In this document: in pieces, positions 1 to 19,380 of the stretch
Position numbering within the stretch: the stretch's first letter is position 1
Layout: each line of letters begins with the position of its first letter
Source of the DNA: Yamagishiella unicocca
Taxonomy: Eukaryota; Chlorophyta; Chlorophyceae; Chlamydomonadales; Volvocaceae
DNA: 64,000 nt
Assembly (NCBI GenBank): GCA_003116995.1
Contig: BDSL01000051.1
Coordinates: 186,001-250,000, forward strand
Reading direction: 5' to 3'
Position numbers and translations under genes: made by a program
Notes under the pieces: model-generated
What the model was told of the DNA's origin: nothing
Databases searched by the model: none
What the model saw: the letters and a program-made list of their open reading frames with translations, nothing else

Positions 1-1
1 G

Positions 2-3000
2 CAGGCCGCGACGGCTTTTGGCGCTATAATGGAATCCGTTGGAGCGCTGAGCGGCGCAGCATCGGGGCCCCGGCAGGGCGACTCCGTGGAGGATGCAACT
101 CCCGCGGGCACGGATGCTGGCGCCCCGGCTGCGGAGGGTGGCCCGCCCTGGGAGGATGCGCGGGTGGAGCTGTCCCTCCCGCAGGCGCAGGTGGGTTGGT
201 TGGTGGTTGGGAGGACGGTGGTTTCAGAACAATTTCCCGCTGCCGTAGGCTCTGTAATGACCAACTTGGGACAGGGAGTGGAGCGCTGCCCCCTCGGTGG
301 TTGGGGCTTAATTCCTGTGTATTGCCCCGCACATGAGGACGTCCGACCCGGTCGTCCCCGAACTACCGCCGTGCCGACCTGCAGGCGCCTCATGAGCAGC
401 CAATGCGGCCCCGACCTGCGGCGCACCTGGGACAGCCGCCGACCCCCTCCCAGACCCCCTCCCAGACCACCCACGGAGACTCCCCACCGCCTGGCGACCC
501 CCTCGCCGATCCGCCAGCTGAGCCCGTCGTCGCCTCGGCTGAGGCACAGTCGGGTGCGAGCTGCAAGGATGCCAACCCGCGCGACCCGCTGCCAGTGGCG
601 CTTGCGGGCGATGCGGCCCAGGACCCCGCGGACGGCAGCCAACCCCAGGCTGTGTCGTGCATCCCGCCGGCACTATGTATGCCGGTACCCGCGGTGCTGG
701 CCACCGCCGCCGCCGCGCCCTCCGCGCCCTCCACGACCCCCCACACGGGCGTCAGGAGCGAGGCGACCCCTCACCGCCGAGTCGCGCTCCTCCGGCAGCT
801 CAGCGCCGCCCCGGCACCGCAGCAGCCCTCCGCAGCGGACAGCCGCCCCGTTGACGTCGCCGCCTCGCGAGCCAGCGCGTCCGCCGCGGCGCCCTTGTCC
901 CGCTTGGTGCCGCTGCCCATGTGCCTGGCGGTGACCAGCGCTAGTGGCCCCGACACGGAGCAATCGCGCGCCTTGGCCGGCGCTGCCGTGGGCACCTCGA
1001 GCCAGGGCCGGGCAGGCACCTCGAGCCAGGGGCAGGCAGGCACCTCCCCAAGAGGCACGGGCAGCGGCGACGGCTGGCCGTCGGCGTACGCCGCCGCGCC
1101 GGCACCTCCTCCGGCCGTTCTGTCAACCCGCAACCGGCACCCCATGCTGCGCCTGCTGACGAGCACCATGGGCAGTGTCGCAGCCCGCCGCACCATCGCC
1201 TCCACCCACGACGTGGCGCAGCTGCTTGACTCTTACGTCGACCCAAACAAGATGCGGCGGTCGAGGCACGGGCTGCAGGGCAGGGGTGCAGTGTCACTGG
1301 ATGAGGATTGGGGACGGGGTGGCGAGGTGGGCAGGACGGCTGCCGAGTCGAGCAGCGCCGTGCCGACGCGCCAGGGCCTGGCGCCATCGCCAGGTGGCGA
1401 CGTGGACGGCGACCACAGGTGGCATGAGGTGGTCGTGCGGCTGTGCTCCGAGCCCCGGAGCATCAAGCCGTTGATCATGGTGGTGCAGACGGACGTGACC
1501 AACCAGGCAGGTTTCGGGGCTCAGTGCGACCTGGGGAGGTGTAGGTGTGGGGAGGTGTAGGTGTGTGCGTGTGTGTTGGCGGAAGGCTGGAGAGGGGGGA
1601 CTAGCGTGATGGTCGAATGGGGCAAGTGCGCTGGGCTTCCGTTGTGGGTTCGTTGTGGGCGTGTCGGTTGTCGGTTGTCGGTTGCGTGATGTCTCTCTCC
1701 TATCCACCGTGTTGAGCGGCAGAGCGCAGCAGAGAGGGTGGGAAGGAACCTTTGGACCGACGAAAGAGTGCAATCACACAACACGGAGGGTAGCATGGGC
1801 CAGGGCGTCGGTGCTCCGTTATCCACCGCATGGAGCGCAGGGCGCGAGTTGCTCTTTCCGTCCACCTCCATGCAGCCCCGTCATCTCCCTCTTCCAAGCC
1901 GTGCCACTATCGCCAAGCTTGCCCTGCCTCCCCCCACCGCTGCCGTCGCCTCCAGGTCCGTGCTGAGTCAGCGCTGATGGAGGCGCTAGATGCGCAGTAC
2001 CGGCTGCTGACGGACATCCTGCCGTGCCACGTCGTACGACATATGACTCAGCGCCGTAGGGACGAAGCTGAGGCGCTGGACCGCAGCCCGCCCTCGGGGC
2101 TGATGACGCTCAAGCGCGTCTCGGTGGGTGGGGGAGCTGGGTGGGGGAGCCGTGGGGTGTGCGGTGCGGTAGGGCCTGCTTTGAAGGGCAGTGGAGGGTC
2201 GTACTGAGGAGCCCGTGCAGGAAGCGCATGTATGTAACTCGTGGGGTCAAGCCGTGTATGCAACTGTGGGGTCAAGCCGTGCCATGTGAGCTGCGGCCCC
2301 AAGCGTGAGGGATCTACGGGTCGGGGCCTACCGCTGTCCTTCTACCCCACCACCGGCAGCTGATGATTTTGATAACGCCTCCCTCGGGCGTACCGGCGTA
2401 CGGTCGACCCCAATACCTCCTGCCACACTCGCAGTGCCGCCTGCCTGAAACCCTACCCCTCCCCTCAACGGCGTGTTCGCAGGACGCCGCCGCCCTGGCC
2501 ACCTCGCACGACTGCATCACCGTGCTTTTCGCAGGTAAAAGCAGTGTGGGAAGGTGATGGCGGGTTTGCAAACATTTGCAAGCGGGCGCTGCGGGCGTTG
2601 CCAGAAACACCTGCTCGCAGTGCGCGCTGTGTTACTGGCGAACTTCTAGCAGCGCGTGTTAACGTACCGGCAAGCTGCGAGCAGTGCATGTCAACTTCCC
2701 GGCAAGCTTCCGTGTACACGTCCCTGGCCCACTGGCGTCCTCTCCTCCGCTACGCCCTCTGGCCCGCTCGCAGACATCAAGGGCTTCACGGAGATGTCCA
2801 AGGAGGTCCCCCCGGGAGTCGTGATGACCTTCCTCAACGACCTGTACACGCGGTTCGACAGGTGTGTGAGGACCACTACCGTACCGGCGGGCCTGCTCCT
2901 GACCCGCTGCACGGAATGGGCGGATGTGCGGCCTGGGGCGTCCTCACCCCGACGTCAAAGCAAGTGCCTCCCCCCACTTCCGGATTGAACTGCTGCCCCC

Positions 3001-6000
3001 GCTGGTGCTTTATCAGTAACCACCTTGCCTCGCCCTCGCCCTCGGCACCGACACCCTCCCCTCCCTTATGCCACCCCCCACAGCCTCACCGACGTGTACG
3101 GCGTGTACAAGGTGGAGACCATCGGCGACTGCTACATGGTCGCTGGCGGCCTGGTGGCTCGTGACATCGACGGCTACGGCCGGGCGGTGCGGGGGCAGGG
3201 CGACACGGACCCGCTGCACGCCATGCGCGTGGTGGCCTTCGCGCGGGCGATGCTGGAGGAAGCGGCCAAGGTGCAGCTGCCAAACACGGGGGAGCCGGTG
3301 CAGGTGGGGAGGGGGAAGGGAGGGGAGGAGAGGAGTGCCTTGACGCCATGGCACTTACAAGCAACGGGGCATACCCGGTAGCGTGCGGTGCCATAAGGCC
3401 TGGAACCAAGGTGCATACACAGCTACACATAAGGCCTGGTACCAAGGTGCATCACAGCTGCACAGGAACCACCACCCGTGCACTCCAGTGCGTTACACTG
3501 TGATCCTGTTCAGCTGCCGCTGTCACACCTACTGATCTCCTCCCTCCCCTGTGCCCCGGAATTCGTGGTGTATCCTATCCGTGGCGTGCACGTTGGATGT
3601 GGCCTGCGGATACAGCTGCGCATCGGCATGCACAGCGGCCCCGCCACTAGCGGCGTGGTTGGCCAGAAGATGCCGCGCTTCTGCCTTTTCGGTGAGTGCA
3701 ATGAGGGCGAGACGGCCCAGCGGGTCACGGCGGCTGCGTCACCATCTCACCCCCTAAACCACCAACGCCAACCAAAACGCAACCCATTGCCCAACACGTA
3801 CTCCTCCCTGGACCCTTGCTTGCAGGCGACACGATCAACACCGCAAGTCGAATGGTGGGTGGTTGTCGTTGTGGAACTGTTTGTGACTGCATCGCGGGCG
3901 GGTCCTGCTGATGCCCGCGCGGGTGGGCTGGAGGACGGCATGGTGGTCAGACCACCAGCCTAATCAGCTCCTTAGGTCTGCCGGTACTTGCTTGCTGCCC
4001 GGTCCCGGTCCCGTTCATGCCCCGACATCTTCCCCCCTCCCCCTCCCGCGGCCCCCGCAGGAGAGCACCGGGCGACCGGGTGCCATCCACGTCTCCTCCG
4101 TCACTCGCCGGATGCTGCCCCCGGAGGAGGACGCGGAGGTCTGGGCGGCCACGGGCGGCGTGGAGGTCAAGGGCAAGGGGCGCATGGACACGGTAGGGCC
4201 ACGGTCCCGGGTCCCGGGTGCCGGGTGCATGCACCGCCTCTTGCTGACACCACGACCTCCTCCGCACACTCCAAGGGCAGTGACGAAAGCGGCCACAGGG
4301 CCTTAGTCCTAGGGCGCTTGCGGAAAAGCGCAGCATATAGATAATGCATAAGGGGTCAAAGCCTGGAGGCCAATGGATAATGCATAAGGGTTCAAAGCCT
4401 GGAGGCCAATAGATAATGCATAAGGGGTCAAAGCCTGGAGGCCAATGGATAATGCAGAAGGGGTCAAAGCCTGGAGGCCAATAGATAATGCATAAGGGGT
4501 CAAAGCCTGGAGGGCAATGGATAATGCATAAGGGGTCAAAGCCTGGAGGCTGCATAATTTACATCGAGGCTGGAGGCCAATGGATAATGCATAAGGGGTC
4601 AAAGCCTGGAGGCCAATGGATAATGCATAAGGGGTCGAAGCCTGGAGGCCAATGGATAATGCATAAGGGGTCAAAGCCTGGAGGCCAATGGATAATGCAT
4701 AAGGGGTCGAAGCCTGGAGGCCAATGGATAATGCATAAGGGGTCAAAGCCTGGAGGCCAATGGATAATGCATAAGGGGTCAAAGCCTGGAGGCCAATGGA
4801 TAATGCATAAGGGGTCAAAGCCTGGAGGCTGCATAATTTACATCGAGGCTGGAGGCCAATGGATAATGCATAAGGGGTCAAAGCCTGGAGGCCAATGGAT
4901 AATGCATAAGGGGTCAAAGCCTGGAGGGCAATGGATAATGCATAAGGGGTCAAAGCCTGGAGGCTGCATAATTTACATCGAGGCTGGAGGCCAATGGATA
5001 ATGCATAAGGGGTCAAAGCCTGGAGGCCAATGGATAATGCATAAGGGGTCGAAGCCTGGAGGCCAATGGATAATGCATAAGGGGTCAAAGCCTGGAGGCC
5101 AATGGATAATGCATAAGGGGTCGAAGCCTGGAGGCCAATGGATAATGCATAAGGGGTCAAAGCCTGGAGGCCAATGGATAATGCATAAGGGGTCAAAGCC
5201 TGGAGGCCAATGGATAAGGCCTATGGACATGTAGCGCGTGTATTGGCTTGTTGGCCGGGACCTGGTCTGGTCGGTCGGCGTTGAGACCCATGGGAGGGTA
5301 CGAGGGTTCGCACAGCGTGTGACCACGTGCGCGTGGTGTGTAGGATCCACCGATCCACCAGGACGGGTCACGGAGACGGTGTCGTGGAAGGGCCAATTCC
5401 CGCAGAGGCACCGAACTGAAGGCAGGCCGCGCCCTCCGTTACGGACAGCGACCCATGTTGCAGGCGAGGTCTGAACACAGCACGGCGGGCTCTCTCACTG
5501 CGGGCTACACAGAGGCCACCTCGCAGCGTCAAAGCAGCCTGCGTCCAGTGCCAGTATCCGTACCGTCGTCGCCTCGGGACACAGCGCACGCGAAGCGAGC
5601 ATCAATGATTTTGCAGCCAACGATTCCCCATGCCTTGCAACCCCGCTCTCTCACCGTCCTCTCCCCCGCCCTCTCCCCGCTGCAGTTCTTCTGGTGCCCG
5701 CACTCCGTGGGCGCCTGCCGGCAGCGGAGCGGCCAGCAGCAGCGGGCCATGCTGCTGGGCACCCTCAGCAATCTGGAAATGGCCAACGCGCAGTGGCAGC
5801 AGCTGGCGGCTGTCGCGCGGGCAGCGGACCGCACCAACGGCAAGCTGCGCGCCTTGGCCTCGGAGGGCCCAGCCGCAGCACCGACGCGCGCGGGCAACCC
5901 GTGGGTCAGGCCTGAGCAGTATGCTGTGACGGAGGAGGGGGAGCAACACGCTGTGTCGGTGGATGGAAGGGCCAAGGGTCGTAGCCTCGATGTGAGCCCT

Positions 6001-6009
6001 AGGTCGTGA
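2..6009 (+). CDS. PAS-linked class III guanylyl cyclase, 5' end outside window
   Basis: Predicted to convert GTP to cyclic GMP. Ten phase-consistent exons: 2-190, 385-1506, 1956-2123, 2483-2534, 2774-2861, 3084-3303, 3616-3691, 3826-3854, 4061-4192 and 5686-6009, about 799 residues. Exon 2 is a long disordered linker ending in a PAS/PAC-like tail (LIMVVQTDVTNQ). The cyclase domain follows: ADIKGFTEM (first metal Asp), VYKVETIGDCYM (second metal Asp, guanine-type Glu), PRFCLFGDTINTASRMES (guanine-type Cys, then Asn and Arg of the transition-state site), closing with KGKGRMDT/FFWCP across the last intron. The Glu plus Cys pair indicates GTP rather than ATP; this is inference from the family. 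The reading frame is open to the left edge, so the true start and any sensor or membrane domains are outside. The intron after 1506 seems to use a GC donor. Family call secure; N-terminal exons less so. Confidence 0.9.
4341..5217. repeat. 36-bp minisatellite in last cyclase intron
   Basis: About 24 tandem copies of a 36-bp unit containing GATAATGCATAAGGGGTCAA lie between the exons ending at 4192 and starting at 5686. Because 36 is a multiple of three, the array is open in several frames on both strands (repeating 12-residue peptides). It sits between KGKGRMDT and FFWCP, which join perfectly, so it is intronic. Reading through from exon 9 meets a stop before the array. Three interruptions containing TGCATAATTTACATCGAGG begin near 4550, 4830 and 4965. 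Confidence 0.93.
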
Positions 6010-9000
6010 GGTGAGGGTTCTGCCAGACCTAGCTGCAACCTGTCCTGCGGGAGACCTGTCCTGGGGGAGGCGTGAAACACGGTGTAGGGTCGCACCGTGT
6101 TGTGGGTCCTGTGTGGACAGCCACATCGGCTTTTGTTTATACTTCGCAGCTCTGAGATGGCGACAATGCTGAACACCTGCCGCTAGTTCCTGGAGAGGAC
6201 AGGCAGGGGCGGGGGGAGGGATGCACCCGGGCCGCAGTGCTGTGTGCCCGGTCGGTGGGGTGGGGGTTTGATTTTGGTTGAACGGACAGCGCGAACGGCT
6301 CCCGCGGCTGGGACGATGAACTCCTCGTTGCTGTGCCCCTTCGTATCCGACACTTGAGAAACTGCTTGAAACATAGCTCCAAAAGCCGTGTAGTGCCCTC
6401 AAATAAGCCCTAAGGTTGGGCGGCAACGACACAGCGCTTCTGAGCTTCTGTATGCTTATGGCTCGGGCGTGTGATTACTGCAAAGGTTACTGCCATCAGA
6501 GCCCTGTGGCCTCCCAAGCGCAAGGCGGCGTTGAAAGGCAGTCTACGTGCGACTGCGACATAATCTTCCCGCGTCGTTTGAAGAGTCCCGGCGCCTGCGG
6601 CTGGTGGGTCAGTGTGGCTGAAAGATTTTCGGCTGGGTTGTTTATCTGAATTGGTTGTGGTAGTAGCAGTCTCTGTGGTGGTGATGGTGATGGTACTGGG
6701 TACAAGCGAGTTCATGTTTACGGAACGCTAGAATCCAATCCCAGGAGTATGTTTTACGAGCTACTAGAATAACCGGGTTCTGCCGGGGAATGAAGCGTGC
6801 ACAAGAAGTACGTGCTACGAGCGCGCAAGCTTACTGCTGGAACGTGTCTCGACGGTGATTTTGTGGAAACCGGGCACTTAAATTCACAGATGCGGAGAAG
6901 CGGGGCTAAGCCCGCGTGCTGAACTCAAACCCAAACTGATGGGAACGACTGCGGCAGGGACTGACGACGCCGCTTCCCTGGAGTTGTCGCACCCTTGCAC
7001 GTAACGGCACGGCCACAATTGGGTTGGCGTCCCGGCCGTGTGACCCGTGCCGTGTCAGGCCTGGGGAAATCGAGGTTCGGAGCATTCTCCATCCCAGTAT
7101 ATGATTCGCGGTATATCCCTTGCCGCGTCCAAGAGTTTGCGTGTTCCAGTCTGTCGTTGCTTCCATGTCATTGTAGTGCATCCGTTCGCGCCGATGGTGC
7201 ATGAGAAGGCGCCGCATGAGGCCGAGGCAGGTTGCCATTGGAGCCAATATTTTCCGCGATCCAGTCGGGTAGTTATTATTCAGGCAGACTTAGCCTGTCG
7301 TATGGTTGTCGTTTATGCGGGCGCTGCCGAATGGTTGACGGTCATGCGGGCGCTGCATCTGATCTCTGATCTCGGTGTCGCTCGTCCAGAGAGCTGCCGG
7401 TTCGTACCGCCCATGAACGGCTCCCTTGTGTCAATCGGGCATATTAACTGGGTGACGCATAACGGAACGACGTGTAACGCCAAACAAACATCAGCGGTGC
7501 AGGTGGTGTCAGTTACCACAGGTGCCATTTTTAATGCTGCAAATGCTGAACCGGGAGTGATAATTCTTGGAGCCCATCCTATCCGTGCTGTGCAGCATCG
7601 GCATCAAGTTCCACTGCTGGCGACCGCAGCGATGCAGCTACCAAGCAAACGGCAGCTCCTCCCATCAGCTCTCGCAATTACCTAGCTGTTGCGAAGGTCG
7701 CGCCCGCCTCGCAGACCGTAAGGCTTGCAGGTGCTCAAGACGGAGGGTACGCGAGCGGTTGGGAGGTGTTTGGTCCAAATCAGCCCCCAGGGGGCAAGTA
7801 TGAGCAATCCTTATTACATGTGGTCGGCCGGAGACTGTCTTTCAGGCCCTCTCCACATACCCATTGGAGACATTCACGCGCCATCCGCCAGCGCGACAAC
7901 AACCGCCACCACAACAACAAATCCTGTCGAGCAAAATTGGAAATAGGCTCTCCCATCGTCAAGCCTTCACCTTCGTCCGCGAGTCTTCAAGCTAACCAAG
8001 GACATGAGCTTTTGCCGGCACAGCCGTCCGTATCCAGAGCATGGTAACTAAAAGCGCGGCGCTTCGAGGTCGGTCGAAGGTAGCGGTGCGAAGCACAACC
8101 TGGGCTATGAAGTCATTTTCAAGCATGGATGAATGCGTTCGAAGATCCCAGGGGGTTGTGCACAGGCAATTCGGTGCCGGACTAGGCGGCATTCCGCCCT
8201 CTACCTAACGCACTGCCAAGACTCCGCCAAGACAGCTTACGTAAAGCCCGCCCCCCGCAAGCCCGCGTTCCGTACAAGGCCACGAGACAAAATCAATTGT
8301 CCGGCCGCGCCAGCAAACGCCCCAGCCGCTATAGTGCCCACCCCAGCTGCCGACCGAGCTGGTCCTCAAAATCCGCGCGAAAAGGAAGCTATGCCCCCTG
8401 CAACTTGAAACATGCTTGCATAGACAAAAGTAGTAGAAGTGGGTAATGCGGCCAGGCGATCTGCACATCCGCCTAGCGGCCTATGGGGTGAGCATGACCG
8501 AGTCACGCGCCAGCGCCCCCTTCACCCCCTCACAAAGCAGATGATGCCACGGCGCGATGCGTGGGCTGTCGGTGCTGCCGCCATCGCGGCGCGTTAGTGC
8601 CGTACTCGCTGCGACATCACACACGTCCAATGAAGGTCAGTTCAGGGGTCCTAGAAATGCGAATTAACGGGAACACATAAAACAGGCGACTGCGAACCGG
8701 CCCCCTGGATTATTGTGAATTGGGACATCAGCAAAGCCTGTTGAGGGCGCCATATCCAATTGGCGGCTCCGCCATTCAAGTGATCATATCATGTGCCTAT
8801 CAGGCCGCCCGCCATAAGCCCACGAGCGCCCGCATCGTCCACACGTCTCAGGCACCCGGGACGCGCTCGGGCCCGCCCTATCGGCACCGAGGTGGCTTAG
8901 GAGGCGAGGGAGGCCGCAAGCCGCTAACCACCTTTCAGCCACCCCCACCCCCACCGGCGGTGTCCCTAGCAAAATACACGTCAATGCCGTTCGTCAGTAC

Positions 9001-9496
9001 TTCAAGTTGCCGCTGCTCCTGTCGTCCTGTCCGTGCCCACATGCCTTTGGGAACAGGTAGTCCCCTTCAGCTCCTGGGCACCTCCGATGTGCCAATCTGG
9101 CATCTGTCTCAATCGCGCATTTGTCATCATCATCTCTCTCCCCTCCCCGACAAGGGTTTTGCGCCCCGCCTATCGAGGCCACAAACGGAAGCCACGGAGG
9201 CCTCCCCTTTTTTAAAACCCCCAAAAGCTGTTCCCGTCAGCGGTAGACATGTGCGGCAAGTCGCCGCAGCGCGCGATGCGCCAAGTCACCCTCCTGCAGT
9301 CCCACGGGTCTGTCCACCGCCACCACCACCAACATCCTCAGGCTTCCGACCGCACATGCACTAATCTGGATCAGCGCCTCTCATTGCGTTCCCTCGCTCC
9401 GAGCACTCTATTAGCTAGCCAACCAGTGACAGCAATGGCACCGACGGCACGCGAGCTTATCTTCCGGCGTACAGTCTCGCGGCTAAGCGGTAAATA

Positions 9497-9497
9497 A

Positions 9498-9530
<33 letters not shown>

Positions 9531-9532
9531 CG
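9497..9532. repeat. CA microsatellite
   Basis: A run of alternating CA with one late CG interruption, in the shared 3' region of the cyclase and the kinase. Confidence 0.95.
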
Positions 9533-9904
9533 CGAACACGCACGGCACGGCACGGCACAGTGACAACAGCACAAGGACACATCAGCTGCCGTAAGAAGTC
9601 TTCTCAAGACCCGTCCGCAGGCGACACATCCCCACCACCACCACCAGTCGTGCACGTCCGCGTGTATGGCCTCTTTCCCACGACAAACATCTGCGGCCAC
9701 GACCCACCATCTAGACCTTGACAATGCGTAAACCCCAAACCCTAAACCCGGGCAGATGTGCGTCCGGCTGCTCCCGCCAGTTCGTCCAGCGAGCACCGCA
9801 CCCACGGGCACTTCGATCGGAGAGCGGGAGGCATGCCCCCACCAGAAACCTCCGAAACCTAACCGACGCCAGCGCCTCAACCGTACCGGGACATGGCCGT
9901 CGAG

Positions 9905-10022
9905 CCCTGATCGGGTTTCCTGCCCAAAACCCCGATCGGGTTTCCTGCCAAAACCCTCGATCGGGTTTCCTGCCCAAAACCCCGATCGGGTTTCCTGCCC
10001 AAAACCCCCGATCGGGTTTCTT
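9905..10022. repeat. Five-copy ~25-bp tandem repeat with palindromic core
   Basis: Five tandem copies of a unit containing CGATCGGGTTTCCTGCCCAA. Most junctions create the 10-bp palindrome CCCGATCGGG. The array lies about 110 bp downstream of the kinase stop codon, probably within the kinase 3' UTR. Confidence 0.92.
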
Positions 10023-10129
10023 ATCACCCCCCCCCGTTTACCCCGCGTGTCAATCCCTCCCTGTTATCCCCCCTACCTTGTCTCCCCTAGCATCTAACGC
10101 CCCGGCCGGCCCCAGCCCAATCATACGCA

Positions 10130-17082
<6,953 letters not shown>

Positions 17083-18199
17083 GTGGAGAGGCGCGTGACA
17101 GAAAGCGAGGCTCTATCAGCCGCTGCTGACAAGACAAGTCCAGGAGTCATCCAGCTGCAACCTCGAGGCTGCAGCATCCCGCAGCCTGCGAATGGCAGGT
17201 CCCACATGGAGTCTTGTCTCCTGCCCCCTGGTTGTCTTCAGAAAGGATGCGGGCTCGCGAAACGCGCACCCGACTCATCCAATATGACGCGACGTCAGGG
17301 CTTGGAAAGGTAACGGTCTATAGACAAGCTGAACCCAATTCATCCATTTAAATAGAGAGCCACCCGTTGCACAAACCTTGGAGAGGTTTAAGGTAGGTAG
17401 GACGGGCTTGGCCACTGCGCTGGGCATCGTGGCGCTGCCCCCAGTGGCTCAAGACCCACTGTTCATGGGCATAAGTTCATATAACCTATTCGTCTATGGA
17501 AGAGAGTCGTCGGCTGTTCCAGAGCACAGCACAGGCGCCGCTCCAGAGTAAATAGCTAGGGGAATGTTGGGTTCCGCGTAACCGGATGCCGCAGCACTCC
17601 ACTATCTCCCAATCTAAGCGGTGCCAATGGTCTAAACCAGAGACGGCACTCTGAGGCGCCTCGAGCTCTTGGAGTTCAAGTCGACAGGACGCGCTGGTCT
17701 GCTCGCCTTCAACTCGGGTCCGCTTCCGTTCCACAATTATGAAAGGCGTACAAATAATCCGTCCGTGATTTACTGGCTTGTCGCCTTCGCTGTCATAACG
17801 CGTGCGAGTCGAAATACAGGTCGTCTTGGAAACTGCTTTAACTAGTACCGCTGTGCGATACAACGACTAAGTTACAGAGGTGAGTATGTAATATGATGTC
17901 ACCGGAGCCTCGTCGAGTCCAGCCGGCGTCAGTGCAGCACAATCCGTACTCGCCCGCTGGTTTTGCATCCTGCAGCCCCAGAATTCAGCAGCACGCACTG
18001 TAGGCAGGCTTGGCCCTACGCATCGCGTCTGAATATTACAGTATCAGCACGGCCCCTAAGGGGTGTCTAGCGCATGGGCGCGGCAGCTTGCAACTCCCGC
18101 ATGCGCAAAACCAGCTAAAACGAGCCGCCCAATAAATGGCTGCTCCAGTTGCCACCACATATCACAGTCGCCTGTTGCCAATGCAACCGCGCGCTCCAG
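17083..18199. other. Intergenic; kinase 5' region and DUF4346 gene 3' region
   Basis: Lower GC than the flanking genes. It should hold the promoter and 5' UTR of the minus-strand kinase and the 3' UTR of the minus-strand DUF4346 gene. I see no coding exon I can support. A 5' exon of the kinase further upstream than 17082 cannot be excluded. Confidence 0.55.
18036..18040 (-). terminator. TGTAA polyadenylation signal candidate, DUF4346 gene
   Basis: TGTAA on the minus strand, 160 bases past the stop codon at 18200. TGTAA is the usual volvocine polyadenylation signal. Use is inferred from position only. Confidence 0.45.
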
Positions 18200-19380
18200 C
18201 TAGTCCTGCACGTACTCGCCACCAGACAGCAGTGCTAGCTCAGCCCGCACGAATTCTCGACCCTGTCCAAGTACGGGGTCGGGCAATCGACTCCGGTAAG
18301 TAAAATCTTCTGGGTGGGGAACATGGCGTGGCTTTGGCCAGCAAGGGCATGAAGAGGGAAAGGCAAAGGCATGTAGAGCTGCTCTTAGCCTCTTCCACTA
18401 GGGCAGAACCCTGCAGAACTCCACCCCACACCTCTTCGCGCCGAATTCAACAATTCCAGCCCGCCATACTACCAGGCTGAGAAACAGGAATATGGACCCA
18501 CCAGGTAGTTGGCGTGCTCCAGACGCGAAATCCACGGCAGGGCTTGCTGCCCCTCTTCTGGCCCTTCGTCCTGATGCTTGGCCGGCAGCTGCTCCTCCAA
18601 TATCCGAACCGAGATCTCCTTGGCAGTGCGCCCCCGGAACTCCCGGCGAGGCATGCGCACCGCACCCCCAGGCCGGCAGCCGATGACCTCGCCCGTCTCC
18701 TCGTCTACTGCCAGCCCTTTGTCGTTGATGGCGTTGGAGTAATGATCCGCGACAATCTCGCGGTGTTCGCGGTCAACACGGATGATGAAGTACCTGCCCT
18801 CAGCGGAGGTCCGGCACGCGAAGGGGGGGGGGCCCTACTCAGCACGCACCGTGAGGGCCCCCCAATACTGCCCTGTCCCATACACTGAAGGAAAGGCAGC
18901 CTGCTCTCCGCTACCCCTCGAGCCGGTGTCCAACCCAAGCGCTCGGCTGGCCGCTATTGGTTTTGCTGCGCCGAGCTGTGACGTGACCGTCTTGACGCGT
19001 CGCCGCCCCCCGGTCGGGCTTTCGGGCAGATGGGAGGTTGTAACCGAGCCGCCCCAGCTAGAGCCCGAGCGCCCGACGTACCCAGCTGGGTCGAGCTGCA
19101 AGGGACGCCAGGACAGCTTGTCGTCGATGGCCTTCAACTGATCTTCCGCTGTGGGCCCCTGCCCTACCAAGAGAGCTCGCGGCCGGCGCGGCGCAGGTCG
19201 TTCCGCGGGCGCGTTTCGCACTGGACACGAGGCGCGGGGACGCTCAAACGTGCCCGTAGGAACAATTTGCAACCGCTGTAGGTTCATTGCTTGGAGGCCG
19301 TTGACTGTGGGGTTAATCGAGGCGTTCCGTAAGGAGAGTTGGGTTGGCGTCGCGAAGTGCAGGTTACAGTTGAGCTTCAT
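18200..19380 (-). CDS. DUF4346-family protein, 217 aa, probably plastid-targeted
   Basis: Three exons, 19380-19082, 18793-18502 and 18262-18200, join in phase with GT-AG introns into 217 residues. The conserved block starts at LQLDPAG|YFIIRVDREHREIV (the bar marks the first intron), continues through NDKGLAVDEETGEVIG and FRGRTAKEISVRILEEQ, and ends LEHANYL|GREFVRAELALLSGGEYVQD at the stop. This pattern matches, from memory, the DUF4346 family common in cyanobacteria and plastid-bearing eukaryotes, whose function is unknown. The first 75 residues are Arg/Ser/Thr-rich with few acids, as expected for a chloroplast transit peptide. ATG at 19380 is the first in-frame start. The final 63-nt exon is found only through its conserved ending. 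The upstream neighbour AP4M is divergent and close. Confidence 0.83.

Larger units (their letters stand above)
6010..10129. other. Intergenic, convergent 3' ends; no gene supported
   Basis: This 4.1-kb stretch separates the stop of the plus-strand cyclase from the stop of the minus-strand kinase. Open frames up to about 210 codons occur (for example 7047-7685 on the plus strand), but none shows a recognisable domain, splice pattern or codon bias like the neighbours. It must contain both 3' UTRs. A TGTAA motif, the usual algal polyadenylation signal, occurs near 7470, but I cannot show that it is used. Confidence 0.6.

Noticed and set aside
4309..5371. Long frames encoding 12-residue repeats on both strands (e.g. 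repeats of MHKGSKPGGQWI or GFDPLCIIHWPP)
   Set aside because: They are translations of the 36-bp minisatellite. The flanking exons join exactly across it in the cyclase, so it is intronic.
7047..7685. 212-codon plus-strand frame in the 6-10 kb interval
   Set aside because: No similarity to a known family, codon use unlike neighbours, no splice partners; likely 3' UTR or intergenic.
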